A stretch of 64,000 nucleotides of DNA from Thermoanaerobacterium saccharolyticum (GTDB lineage Bacteria; Bacillota; Thermoanaerobacteria; Thermoanaerobacterales; Thermoanaerobacteraceae): positions 1 through 64,000 of the forward strand of contig NZ_BBKT01000045.1 in NCBI RefSeq assembly GCF_000747665.1, read 5' to 3'. The notes below the pieces were generated by a model. It did not search any database, was not told where the DNA came from, and saw only the letters and a list, made by a program, of their open reading frames with translations. How positions within the stretch are numbered: the stretch's first letter is position 1; the number at the start of each line of letters is the position of its first letter. A program made the position numbers and the translations under genes. Shown piece by piece: positions 7,606 through 14,581 of this stretch.

Positions 7606-8700
7606 ATGCATAAGTTCGCTTTTATCATACATCCAATTGAATACGAAGACGTAAGCAGAAAGTTTAAGATTATGAATAAATTGCCGCGCAGCGTTGTAGA
7701 GGGTTTTACAAAGATGCTGCCGCCTCTTAAAGTATCAGAGATAACGGGCGTAAAAAGCAAGTACGCTGAAACGGAAGGCTATTTTGTAGCAGTGCCACTT
7801 ATTTCCAATCAGATGATGAGCCTTCCTGAAGATTATGTCATGAAAAAAATTATTAAAGCTGGCAAGATAGCAGAAAATTTAGGTGCTGAAATTGTAGGAT
7901 TAGGAGCTTTGACGTCTGTAGTTGGTGATGCAGGAATCACAGTCGCAAAAAATCTTAATATTGCTGTAACTACAGGCAACAGCTACACAATCGCTACTGC
8001 CATAGAAGGCACAAAAAAAGCTGCTGAACTAATGGGGAAGGATATAAGGGATTCGGAAGTTGTAGTCATAGGTGCTACTGGTTCCATAGGAAAAGTGTGT
8101 GCTGAGATACTTTCCAGAGAAGCCAAGTACATGACATTGGTGGCAAGAAACAAACAGAAATTAGAAGACTTCAGCAAATACCTTTTAGAAAAGACAGGGA
8201 TGGCTGCAAGAGTCACATCTGACGTAAAAGACGCACTGAAGACTGCAGACATAGTTGTGACGGTCACAAGCGCTGTAGATACCGTCATAAAGCCTGAATA
8301 CCTAAAGCCAGGTGCTGTCGTATGCGATGTGGCAAGGCCGAGAGATGTATCGAAGGAAGTCGCTGATGCAAGGGATGACGTCTTAGTCATTGAAGGTGGT
8401 GTAGTAGAAGTACCTGGTGAGGTGGACTTTCACTTCAATTTTGGATTTCCTCCAAAGACCAGCTATGCATGCATGGCAGAGACGATGATACTTGCAATGG
8501 AAGGTATGATAGAAAATTTCTCTTTAGGCAGAGACTTGACGGTGGAGCAAGTTGATACGATAGCCAAGTTGGCAAAAAAGCATGGCTTTAAGCTGGGAGG
8601 ATTTAGGAGCTTTGAAAGAGCTGTATCAGAGGAAACTATAGAAAATGTGAGAAAGAATGCGGCAAGGAGATTAAAAGAAAATAGATTTAGTGCTGTATAG
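7606..8700 (+). CDS. Acyl-ACP reductase-like NAD(P)-dependent oxidoreductase
   Basis: A 364-residue protein that closely follows the layout of cyanobacterial long-chain acyl-ACP reductase, which reduces acyl-ACP to fatty aldehyde. Seen features: an N-terminal MHKFAFIIHP, a GLGALTSV segment, the nucleotide-binding motif GATGSIG at 156-162 followed by ARN, a VIEGGVVE segment, and YACMAETMIL with Cys289 in the place of the catalytic cysteine (cyanobacterial FACFAEAMLLE), then SLGR and KHGF. ATG 7606 is chosen because GAAAGG sits too close to 7597. Automated labels such as shikimate dehydrogenase are likely wrong. The substrate is unproven; no aldehyde-deformylating oxygenase is nearby, as expected for an anaerobe. 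Confidence 0.65.
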   Translation: MHKFAFIIHPIEYEDVSRKFKIMNKLPRSVVEGFTKMLPPLKVSEITGVKSKYAETEGYFVAVPLISNQMMSLPEDYVMKKIIKAGKIAENLGAEIVGLGALTSVVGDAGITVAKNLNIAVTTGNSYTIATAIEGTKKAAELMGKDIRDSEVVVIGATGSIGKVCAEILSREAKYMTLVARNKQKLEDFSKYLLEKTGMAARVTSDVKDALKTADIVVTVTSAVDTVIKPEYLKPGAVVCDVARPRDVSKEVADARDDVLVIEGGVVEVPGEVDFHFNFGFPPKTSYACMAETMILAMEGMIENFSLGRDLTVEQVDTIAKLAKKHGFKLGGFRSFERAVSEETIENVRKNAARRLKENRFSAV

Positions 8701-8703
8701 TAC

Positions 8704-8732
8704 TTGACTTTATTTGTAAACTGTTTTATAAT
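8704..8732 (+). promoter_or_regulatory. Strong sigma-A promoter upstream of greA-lysS
   Basis: TTGACT (8704-8709), 17 bases, TATAAT (8727-8732). It starts 3 bases after the stop codon of the preceding gene. Confidence 0.75.
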
Positions 8733-8751
8733 ATTCCACATGAAAATATAG

Positions 8752-8782
8752 ACACAAGCACTGCATAAAGCAGTGCTTGTGT
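8752..8782 (+). terminator. Perfect 13-bp hairpin in the greA leader
   Basis: Arms 8752-8764 and 8770-8782 pair without mismatch around ATAAA. It begins about 13 bases after the predicted start of the promoter above, so it would form the 5' end of the greA transcript. No U run follows, so it is either a terminator for the upstream operon or a 5' stabilising or attenuating hairpin. Confidence 0.5.
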
Positions 8783-8855
8783 ATTAATATTATCATAATC
8801 GATATGGCTTAAACATAGAATAAAATACAATATTGTTATAAAGGAGATTGGCAAT

Positions 8856-9329
8856 ATGGGTAAGCAAGTGATTTTAACTTACGATGGCTTAAAAAAATTA
8901 GAAGAGGAGTTAGACTATCTTAAGTCCGTAAAAAGACCTGAAGTGGCTGAAAAAATCAAACAAGCTCGCGCTTTTGGAGACTTAAGTGAAAACTCTGAAT
9001 ACGATGAGGCGAAAAACGAGCAGGCGTTTATTGAAGGAAGGATAGCTACAATAGAAGCCATGCTTAGAAATGCCCAAGTCATCGATGAAGAGGATATCGC
9101 CATCGACAAAGTAAGTGTAGGCTGTACTGTAAAAGTCTACGATGAGGATTTAAAGGAAGAGGTAGAGTACACAATAGTAGGTTCTACTGAAGCAGATCCT
9201 ATGAACAACAAGATATCCGATGAATCACCTATAGGGAAGGCGCTTTTAGGCAAAAAAGTAGGTGATACAGTCAGTGTGGAAGTGCCAGCAGGCATAATAA
9301 AACTCAAAGTTTTAGAAATACACAAATAA
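8856..9329 (+). CDS. greA: Transcription elongation factor GreA
   Basis: A 157-residue GreA: N-terminal coiled-coil (residues 1-75, with [13 protein letters not shown] at the acidic tip) inserts into the RNA polymerase secondary channel and stimulates cleavage of backtracked RNA. The C-terminal FKBP-like domain is at about 80-157 with [20 protein letters not shown] precedes the ATG. It lies 15 bases before lysS, the usual Firmicute neighbour, and the two are probably cotranscribed. Confidence 0.96.
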   Translation: MGKQVILTYDGLKKLEEELDYLKSVKRPEVAEKIKQARAFGDLSENSEYDEAKNEQAFIEGRIATIEAMLRNAQVIDEEDIAIDKVSVGCTVKVYDEDLKEEVEYTIVGSTEADPMNNKISDESPIGKALLGKKVGDTVSVEVPAGIIKLKVLEIHK

Positions 9330-9344
9330 ATCTGGAGGAGTATT

Positions 9345-10865
9345 ATGGCGAATACAAATGAAGTAAATAACAACGAAAACTTAAATGAGCTTCTAAAAAT
9401 TAGAAGGAGCAAGTTGGACGAGCTTAGAAGCTTAGGCATTGAGCCTTATGGCATTGACAAGTTTGAAAGGACTAATATGACGTCTGACATCAAAAATGAT
9501 TATGACAAATTTGAAGGCAAGACAGTCACTATCGCCGGCCGCATAATGTCAAAAAGAGGACATGGGAAGGCTTCCTTTGCTGACATACAGGATAGAGATG
9601 GCAGAATACAGCTTTACTTCAAGATGGACGTTTTGGGTGAAAAGAATTACGAAATATTTAAGATACTTGACATTGGCGATATAATAGGCGTTACAGGTGA
9701 AGTTTTTAAGTCAAAGACAGGTGAAGTGACTATAAGGGTTCAGGATTTTAAGCTTCTTTCCAAGTCATTGCAAATACTCCCGGATAAATGGCATGGGCTT
9801 AAAGATCCTGATTTAAGGTACAGGCAAAGGTATGTGGACCTTATAATAAATCCAAGCGTAAAGGAAACTTTCATTAAAAGGAATGCAATCATAAAAGCTA
9901 TTAGAGAATTTTTAGATAATAGAGGATTTATCGAAGTAGAGACACCAATACTTCATACAATAGCAGGCGGCGCGGCAGCAAGGCCGTTTATTACACACCA
10001 CAATGCCCTCGATATCGATATGTACTTGAGGATCGCTTTGGAACTTCACTTAAAGAGGCTTATCGTAGGTGGACTGGAAAAAGTGTACGAGATGGGAAGA
10101 GTGTTTAGAAATGAAGGCATGGACATAAGGCACAATCCAGAGTTTACCCTTTTGGAATTGTATGAGGCATATACAGATTATCATGGCATGATGGACATAA
10201 CTGAGAATTTATTTGCTTATGTAGCTGAAAAGGTAAATGGCAGCAAAAAGATAATATACCAAGGTACTGAGATAGATCTTACACCTCCTTGGAAAAGGCT
10301 TACTATGATAGATGCTATAAAAGAATTTTTGGATATCGACTTTGACAAAGTGTCCTCAGATGAAGAGGCGATAGAAATTGCAAAAAGGCATCATCTTGAG
10401 GTTAAAGATGGCATGAAGAAGGGTGATGTTATAGCACTGGTGTTTGATGAGCTTTGTGAAAGCCATCTAATTCAGCCTACATTTATAATTGATTACCCTG
10501 TTGAAATATCTCCATTGGCCAAGAGAAAACATGACGATCCTGCCCTTACATCAAGGTTTGAGGCTTTTATATACGGCAGAGAAATTGCAAACGCATTTTC
10601 AGAGCTAAATGACCCAATTGATCAAAAGGAGAGATTTATAGAGCAGCTTAAGCAGAGGGAAGCTGGAAATGATGAGGCACACATGATGGATGATGATTTC
10701 ATAAATGCCTTGGAAGTTGGTATGCCGCCTACAGGTGGATTAGGCATTGGAATTGATAGACTTATCATGTTTATGACGGATGCGTATTCTATAAGGGATG
10801 TCATATTATTCCCTACAATGAAGCCAAAGACAGATCAGGATGAAACAAAGGACGATGGCGAATAA
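9345..10865 (+). CDS. lysS: Lysyl-tRNA synthetase, class II
   Basis: Charges tRNA-Lys with lysine in the cytoplasm. The 506 residues show an N-terminal OB-fold anticodon-binding domain (about 60-150, [15 protein letters not shown]) and a class II catalytic core. Motif 2 is visible as [13 protein letters not shown] followed by HNPEFTLLE, and motif 3 as [11 protein letters not shown] near the C-terminus. It starts after TGGAGG. A short acidic tail ([10 protein letters not shown]) ends the protein. A strong terminator follows. Confidence 0.97.
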   Translation: MANTNEVNNNENLNELLKIRRSKLDELRSLGIEPYGIDKFERTNMTSDIKNDYDKFEGKTVTIAGRIMSKRGHGKASFADIQDRDGRIQLYFKMDVLGEKNYEIFKILDIGDIIGVTGEVFKSKTGEVTIRVQDFKLLSKSLQILPDKWHGLKDPDLRYRQRYVDLIINPSVKETFIKRNAIIKAIREFLDNRGFIEVETPILHTIAGGAAARPFITHHNALDIDMYLRIALELHLKRLIVGGLEKVYEMGRVFRNEGMDIRHNPEFTLLELYEAYTDYHGMMDITENLFAYVAEKVNGSKKIIYQGTEIDLTPPWKRLTMIDAIKEFLDIDFDKVSSDEEAIEIAKRHHLEVKDGMKKGDVIALVFDELCESHLIQPTFIIDYPVEISPLAKRKHDDPALTSRFEAFIYGREIANAFSELNDPIDQKERFIEQLKQREAGNDEAHMMDDDFINALEVGMPPTGGLGIGIDRLIMFMTDAYSIRDVILFPTMKPKTDQDETKDDGE

Positions 10866-10879
10866 TCTTAAAAGCGAGA

Positions 10880-10910
10880 AACGGTTCATGAGAGCCGTTT
10901 TTTATTTTTA
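10880..10910 (+). terminator. Rho-independent terminator of greA-lysS
   Basis: An 8-bp stem (10880-10887 with 10892-10899, one G-U pair) with loop ATGA is followed by TTTTTTATTTTT. Confidence 0.85.
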
Positions 10911-10931
10911 ATCGTCAAATTGCTGCAATAC

Positions 10932-10960
10932 TTGTGTGTCAGCTTAAAAAATGTTATATT
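10932..10960 (+). promoter_or_regulatory. Candidate promoter of the folate operon
   Basis: TTGTGT (10932-10937), a 17-base spacer and TATATT (10955-10960). The match is moderate but the position is right for a transcript starting about 28 bases before folE. Confidence 0.45.
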
Positions 10961-10994
10961 GATATAAAAATAAGTTCTTTTAAGGAGCATGGCG

Positions 10995-11561
10995 ATGATA
11001 GATAAAGAGAAGATAAAAAAAGCGGTGTACGACATTCTTGAAGCCATAGGTGAAGACCCTAAAAGAGAAGGACTTTTAGAGACACCCGATAGGGTTGCCA
11101 GGATGTACGAAGAAATTTTTTCAGGTCTTCATGAAAATGTGATGGATGTCATAAAGACATTTAAAGAAGACGAGCATCAAGAAATAGTTATAGTAAAAGA
11201 TATTCCAATGTACTCCATGTGTGAACATCATTTGCTGCCATTTATGGGTGTTGCCCATGTGGCGTATCTTCCGAGAAAAGGCACAATTCTGGGACTTTCA
11301 AAACTTGCCAGAATCGTGGATATATTAGCAAAAAAACCTCAGTTACAAGAGAGGCTTACCAGTGAGATCGCTGATACGATTGTAAAAGCCGCAAATCCTT
11401 TAGGAGTTGCAGTTGTCGTAGAGGCAGAGCACCTTTGCATGACGATGCGGGGCATAAAAAAACCTGGAGCCAAGACTGTAACGTCTGCGCTTAGGGGGCT
11501 ATTTAAGACAGATCAGAGAGCAAGAGAGGAAGTCATGCTTTTGATAAATGGAAAGCGATGA
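10995..11561 (+). CDS. folE: GTP cyclohydrolase I
   Basis: Converts GTP to 7,8-dihydroneopterin triphosphate, the entry to folate and to queuosine precursors. The 188 residues include the zinc site, with Cys and His in CEHH (about 75-78) and a second Cys in EHLCMTMRG (about 146), plus [14 protein letters not shown] 10995 is preferred over 10989 because AAGGAG ends at 10987. It heads folE-folP-folK-queD-sfsA. Its product feeds both FolK/FolP through dihydroneopterin or a bypass and QueD, which is encoded three genes on. Confidence 0.95.
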   Translation: MIDKEKIKKAVYDILEAIGEDPKREGLLETPDRVARMYEEIFSGLHENVMDVIKTFKEDEHQEIVIVKDIPMYSMCEHHLLPFMGVAHVAYLPRKGTILGLSKLARIVDILAKKPQLQERLTSEIADTIVKAANPLGVAVVVEAEHLCMTMRGIKKPGAKTVTSALRGLFKTDQRAREEVMLLINGKR

Positions 11562-11582
11562 ACATAAGGAAAGGATGATATT

Positions 11583-12395
11583 ATGGCTTATATGTTAAAA
11601 TTAAGAGATAAAGAGTTGGAAATTGGCAAGAGAACGTACATAATGGGCATATTGAATATGACGCCTGACTCTTTCTCTGATGGTGGAAAATACAATACTT
11701 TGGAGAAAGGCATGGAGAGAGCTTTAAAGATGATGGAAGACGGAGCTGATATAATAGACGTAGGAGGAGAATCATCAAGACCTGGATACGAACCTGTGAC
11801 TGCAGAAGAAGAACTTTCCAGGATAAATGATATAGTCAAGAAGTTGTGTGAAGTAGACACCATAATTTCAATTGATACAATGAAGTCAAAAGTGGCTTAC
11901 GAATGCCTTGAAAATGGGGCACACATCATAAACGACATCTGGGGTTTGCAAAGAGATCCTGATATGGCGAAAGTTGTTGCTGATTATGGTGCTGGCGTGG
12001 TAATAATGCACAATAAGGAAGTAGCAGAATACCATGACCTTTTAAAGGATGTAATAAGTTTTTTTGAGAAAAGCATTGATATTGCTTTAAAAGCAGGCAT
12101 AAAGAAGGAAAACATAATGATCGATCCAGGAATAGGTTTTGGGAAGACTTTAGAACACAATCTGACATTAATGAAGAGGCTTGATGAGCTTAAAATATTG
12201 GGATTTCCTATATTGCTTGGTACATCGAGAAAATCAATGATAGGGCGTGTCTTAAACCTTGACGTAAATGAAAGAATGGAAGGAACTGCTGCCACAGTTG
12301 CGGTTGGAATAGTAAAAGGTGCTGACATCGTCAGAGTGCACGACGTGAAAGAAATGTGGAGAGTAGCCAAGATGACGGATGCGATGATAAGATGA
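11583..12395 (+). CDS. folP: Dihydropteroate synthase
   Basis: Condenses hydroxymethyl-dihydropterin pyrophosphate with p-aminobenzoate; the sulfonamide target. This is a 270-residue TIM barrel with GILNMTPDSFSDGG near 22-35, IDVGGESSRPG near 59, an IDTMK motif, DPGIGFGK near 182 and LLGTSRKSMIG near 217. The start follows AAAGGATG. Its last codons overlap the folK start by ATGA, implying translational coupling. Confidence 0.96.
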   Translation: MAYMLKLRDKELEIGKRTYIMGILNMTPDSFSDGGKYNTLEKGMERALKMMEDGADIIDVGGESSRPGYEPVTAEEELSRINDIVKKLCEVDTIISIDTMKSKVAYECLENGAHIINDIWGLQRDPDMAKVVADYGAGVVIMHNKEVAEYHDLLKDVISFFEKSIDIALKAGIKKENIMIDPGIGFGKTLEHNLTLMKRLDELKILGFPILLGTSRKSMIGRVLNLDVNERMEGTAATVAVGIVKGADIVRVHDVKEMWRVAKMTDAMIR

Positions 12396-12889
12396 CAGAT
12401 GTCTTTTTATCAATTGGCTCTAATATTGGTGATAGGGAGGAATACTTGAGAAACGCCCTTATAAGGCTTTCAGAAAATTCTGTTATCATAGAAAAGGTGT
12501 CGCCCATTTACGAGACAGAGCCTGTAGGTTATAAGGATCAAGGCAAATTTTTAAATGCCGTAGCAAAAGTAAAAACGGAACTTAAACCGCATGAACTGTT
12601 AAAAGTTGTTAGTAGTGTGGAAAAAGAGCTTAAAAGAGAGAGAACTGTAAGATGGGGTCCAAGGACGATTGACATAGACATTCTTTTGTACGGCGATTTG
12701 GTTATAGATGATGACGATTTAAAAATACCTCATGAGCGCATGTGGGAAAGAGCTTTTGTTTTGATTCCACTTAATGATATTGCACCTTATATGACGAAAG
12801 ATGGGGAGAAATTGTCTCGCATGATAGAGATGCTGCCGGATAAAGAAGGCGTCAAACTATTAAAGAGAGATTGGTACAAGGTGGTGTAG
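12392..12889 (+). CDS. folK: Hydroxymethyl-dihydropterin pyrophosphokinase
   Basis: Transfers pyrophosphate from ATP to 6-hydroxymethyl-dihydropterin. This is a 165-residue HPPK with LSIGSNIGDRE at the start, YETEPVGYKDQG, and the Mg/ATP motif RWGPRTIDIDILLYGD. ATG 12392 overlaps the folP stop; an upstream in-frame start would only add folP-overlapping residues. No folB (dihydroneopterin aldolase) lies between folP and folK, where Bacillus has one, which is relevant to the next gene. Confidence 0.95.
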   Translation: MTDVFLSIGSNIGDREEYLRNALIRLSENSVIIEKVSPIYETEPVGYKDQGKFLNAVAKVKTELKPHELLKVVSSVEKELKRERTVRWGPRTIDIDILLYGDLVIDDDDLKIPHERMWERAFVLIPLNDIAPYMTKDGEKLSRMIEMLPDKEGVKLLKRDWYKVV

Positions 12890-12891
12890 AT

Positions 12892-13263
12892 ATGAAGGTG
12901 ACAAAGGTATTTACATTTGACAGTGCTCACAATTTGACCAAGTACAATGGAAAGTGTGAAAATCTTCATGGGCACACGTATAAGCTGGAGGTAACGGTGG
13001 AAGGCAGCATGGACGATGAAGGAATGGTCATAGATTTTGCTCAGCTTAAAGCTATTGTTGATAGTGAAGTTGTAAAAAAATTGGATCATACGTACTTAAA
13101 TGATGTCTTAGGTTTTAACACAACGTGTGAAAATATAGCAATGTGGATGTGGAAAAAGTTAGACCCTCTTTTAAAAAGTGAAAGATTTCATCTTTTCAGC
13201 ATAAGGTTGTGGGAAACTCATACGAGTTTTGCCGAAGTAACCATACAGGATTTTACAAAGTAA
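12892..13263 (+). CDS. queD: 6-pyruvoyl-tetrahydropterin synthase family, CExxHGH type
   Basis: A 123-residue PTPS-fold enzyme. The zinc ligands are His13, His26 and His28, and the catalytic region is Cys22-Glu23-x-x-HGH. Plain QueD enzymes use the Cys to make 6-carboxy-tetrahydropterin for queuosine. PTPS-III enzymes use Glu to make 6-hydroxymethyl-dihydropterin and replace FolB. From memory, proteins carrying both (PTPS-I/III) can do both jobs. The location in a fol operon lacking folB supports a folate role here. ATG 12892 lies 2 bases after the folK stop and follows AGGTGGTG. Confidence 0.85.
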   Translation: MKVTKVFTFDSAHNLTKYNGKCENLHGHTYKLEVTVEGSMDDEGMVIDFAQLKAIVDSEVVKKLDHTYLNDVLGFNTTCENIAMWMWKKLDPLLKSERFHLFSIRLWETHTSFAEVTIQDFTK

Positions 13264-13282
13264 CTGTGGAAGGTTGTGTCAG

Positions 13283-13972
13283 ATGTTTATAGAAAATCCT
13301 ATTGTAAAAGGGAGATTTTTAGAGAGGATAAACAGATTTTTGGCTCGTGTAGAGGTAGATGGCCAAATTATAACTGTTCATGTACCTAATACAGGTAGGT
13401 GCAGGGAACTGTTTGTGCCGGGCGCAACTGTTGTCCTTGAAAAGCGGGAAGGAATGGGAAGAAAAACTCCTTATGAGTTGGAATTCGTCTATAAAGGGAA
13501 AAGGCTTATATCTATCGATTCACAGATTCCCAACAAAGTAGTGATGGATAACATTGTGCGGGGCAAATTGGATAAATTTACAGGTTATGATGTTATTGAA
13601 AAAGAAAAGACGTATAAAAACAGCAAATTTGATCTTAAGCTTTCTAAAAAAGATGAGATTTTTTTCATAGAAGTTAAAGGGGTTACCCTTGAGGAAAATG
13701 GTGTTGTAATGTTTCCGGATGCACCAACTGAAAGAGGAACAAAACACATGGTAGAACTTAAAAGTGCTAAAGAAGAAGGCATGAGGGCCGCTGTCGTTTT
13801 TCTCGTGCAGATGGATGATGTGCTTTATTTTACGCCAAATGTAAAGACAGATGCTAAATTTGCCTCTACTTTAAAAGATGCCATTGAATCCGGTGTTGAA
13901 GCGTACGCATATTGTTGCAAAGTTAAAGAAAACTTTATTGATATTAAAGGTGAAGTCGAAATTAAAATTTAA
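13283..13972 (+). CDS. sfsA: SfsA family DNA/RNA nuclease-like protein
   Basis: A 229-residue SfsA homologue, first linked to sugar fermentation stimulation in E. coli and carrying a nuclease-like fold. Visible family features are HVPNTGRCREL near residue 35, SKFDLKL and the PD-(D/E)xK-like IEVKGVTL near 125, followed by FPDAPTERGTKHMVEL. ATG 13283 follows GGAAGG at good spacing; the upstream TTG does not. It is last in the folate operon and its cellular role is unsettled. Confidence 0.9.
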   Translation: MFIENPIVKGRFLERINRFLARVEVDGQIITVHVPNTGRCRELFVPGATVVLEKREGMGRKTPYELEFVYKGKRLISIDSQIPNKVVMDNIVRGKLDKFTGYDVIEKEKTYKNSKFDLKLSKKDEIFFIEVKGVTLEENGVVMFPDAPTERGTKHMVELKSAKEEGMRAAVVFLVQMDDVLYFTPNVKTDAKFASTLKDAIESGVEAYAYCCKVKENFIDIKGEVEIKI

Positions 13973-13980
13973 CCATGTTA

Positions 13981-14011
13981 AAGGGCGAGGTTGCTCGTCT
14001 TTTGTTTTTTT
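13981..14011 (+). terminator. Terminator of the folate operon
   Basis: A 9-bp stem with G-U pairs (13981-13989 with 13994-14002) and loop GTTG is followed by a T-rich run. Confidence 0.75.
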
Positions 14012-14059
14012 GTTAAAAGTCATATAATATAATTATTAATTAGTGATTGAGGTGAATAT

Positions 14060-14275
14060 ATGATTACAAAAGAGATGATAGACAGGATAAATTATCTGTA
14101 CCATAAATCAAAAAATGAAGGTCTAACAGATGAAGAGAAGATAGAGCAGTCAAAGTTAAGGATTGAGTACGTAAAGGAGATAAGAGAGAGGGTAAAACAA
14201 CAGCTTGACAGCATAAAATTTGCAGATGAGGATGATTGTCACGACGATTGCTGCCATCATCACCATCACCATTAA
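14060..14275 (+). CDS. UPF0291 (DUF896) protein with a Cys/His metal-binding-like tail
   Basis: A 71-residue protein. Residues 1-52 are a typical UPF0291/YnzC helical hairpin (MITKEMIDRINYLYHKSK, GLTDEEKIEQSKLR); this family is tied to the SOS operon in Bacillus but has no settled activity. The remainder is a lineage addition, ADEDDCHDDCC followed by six histidines directly before the stop. This is a native hexahistidine end and a likely metal ligand cluster. GAGGTG precedes the ATG. A TATAAT at 14023-14028 could serve its promoter. Confidence 0.9.
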   Translation: MITKEMIDRINYLYHKSKNEGLTDEEKIEQSKLRIEYVKEIRERVKQQLDSIKFADEDDCHDDCCHHHHHH

Positions 14276-14278
14276 AAG

Positions 14279-14297
14279 AGGGAGAGATGTATCTCCC
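14279..14297 (-). terminator. Hairpin between convergent small genes
   Basis: GGGAGA/TCTCCC arms with a 6-base loop. On the minus strand it is followed by TCTTTTA, so it best serves as terminator of the 61-residue minus-strand gene. Confidence 0.6.
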
Positions 14298-14483
14298 TCA
14301 TGTGACTTTGTCGTGCATAGGCCTTTTTACATCTTTGCTTATGCCATGATTGTGGGCTCTGTATTGGGCTTTTTGCGATTTCGCTTCTCGCTTAAAATGC
14401 CTTGTCTCCCACTTGTAGATGTCAGCAGCGAATTCCACTCGGTTTCCCTTGATGTTGGTCCAGTGGCTCTTTCTGATTGACAT
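14298..14483 (-). CDS. Small basic protein of unknown function
   Basis: A 61-residue, strongly basic protein (MSIRKSHWTNIKGNRVEF..., ending RPMHDKVT) with many His, Lys and Arg and two Trp. A textbook GGAGGTG lies 6 bases upstream of ATG 14483 on the minus strand and a terminator-like hairpin follows the stop, so I consider it a real gene although I do not recognise it. Charge and size suggest nucleic-acid binding, possibly in the ribosome or the spore nucleoid, but that is speculative. Confidence 0.55.
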   Translation of the reverse strand: MSIRKSHWTNIKGNRVEFAADIYKWETRHFKREAKSQKAQYRAHNHGISKDVKRPMHDKVT

Positions 14484-14581
14484 CAAAAACACCTCCAGTG
14501 ATTTTTGGTGTTTAATTATATTTTTCATTAATAAAACAAATTTATACTGATGGTATTAAATTTAGAGAAAGGATGTTTTTT

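Noticed and set aside
7606-8700. Shikimate/quinate 5-dehydrogenase as the function of this gene
   Set aside because: The nucleotide-binding motif is shared, but the C-terminal cysteine motif and flanking segments fit acyl-ACP reductase much better, and no shikimate genes are nearby.
14220-14480. An 86-residue plus-strand frame overlapping the UPF0291 gene and the small minus-strand gene
   Set aside because: It has no ribosome-binding site, overlaps a better-supported gene on the opposite strand and lies across a terminator hairpin.
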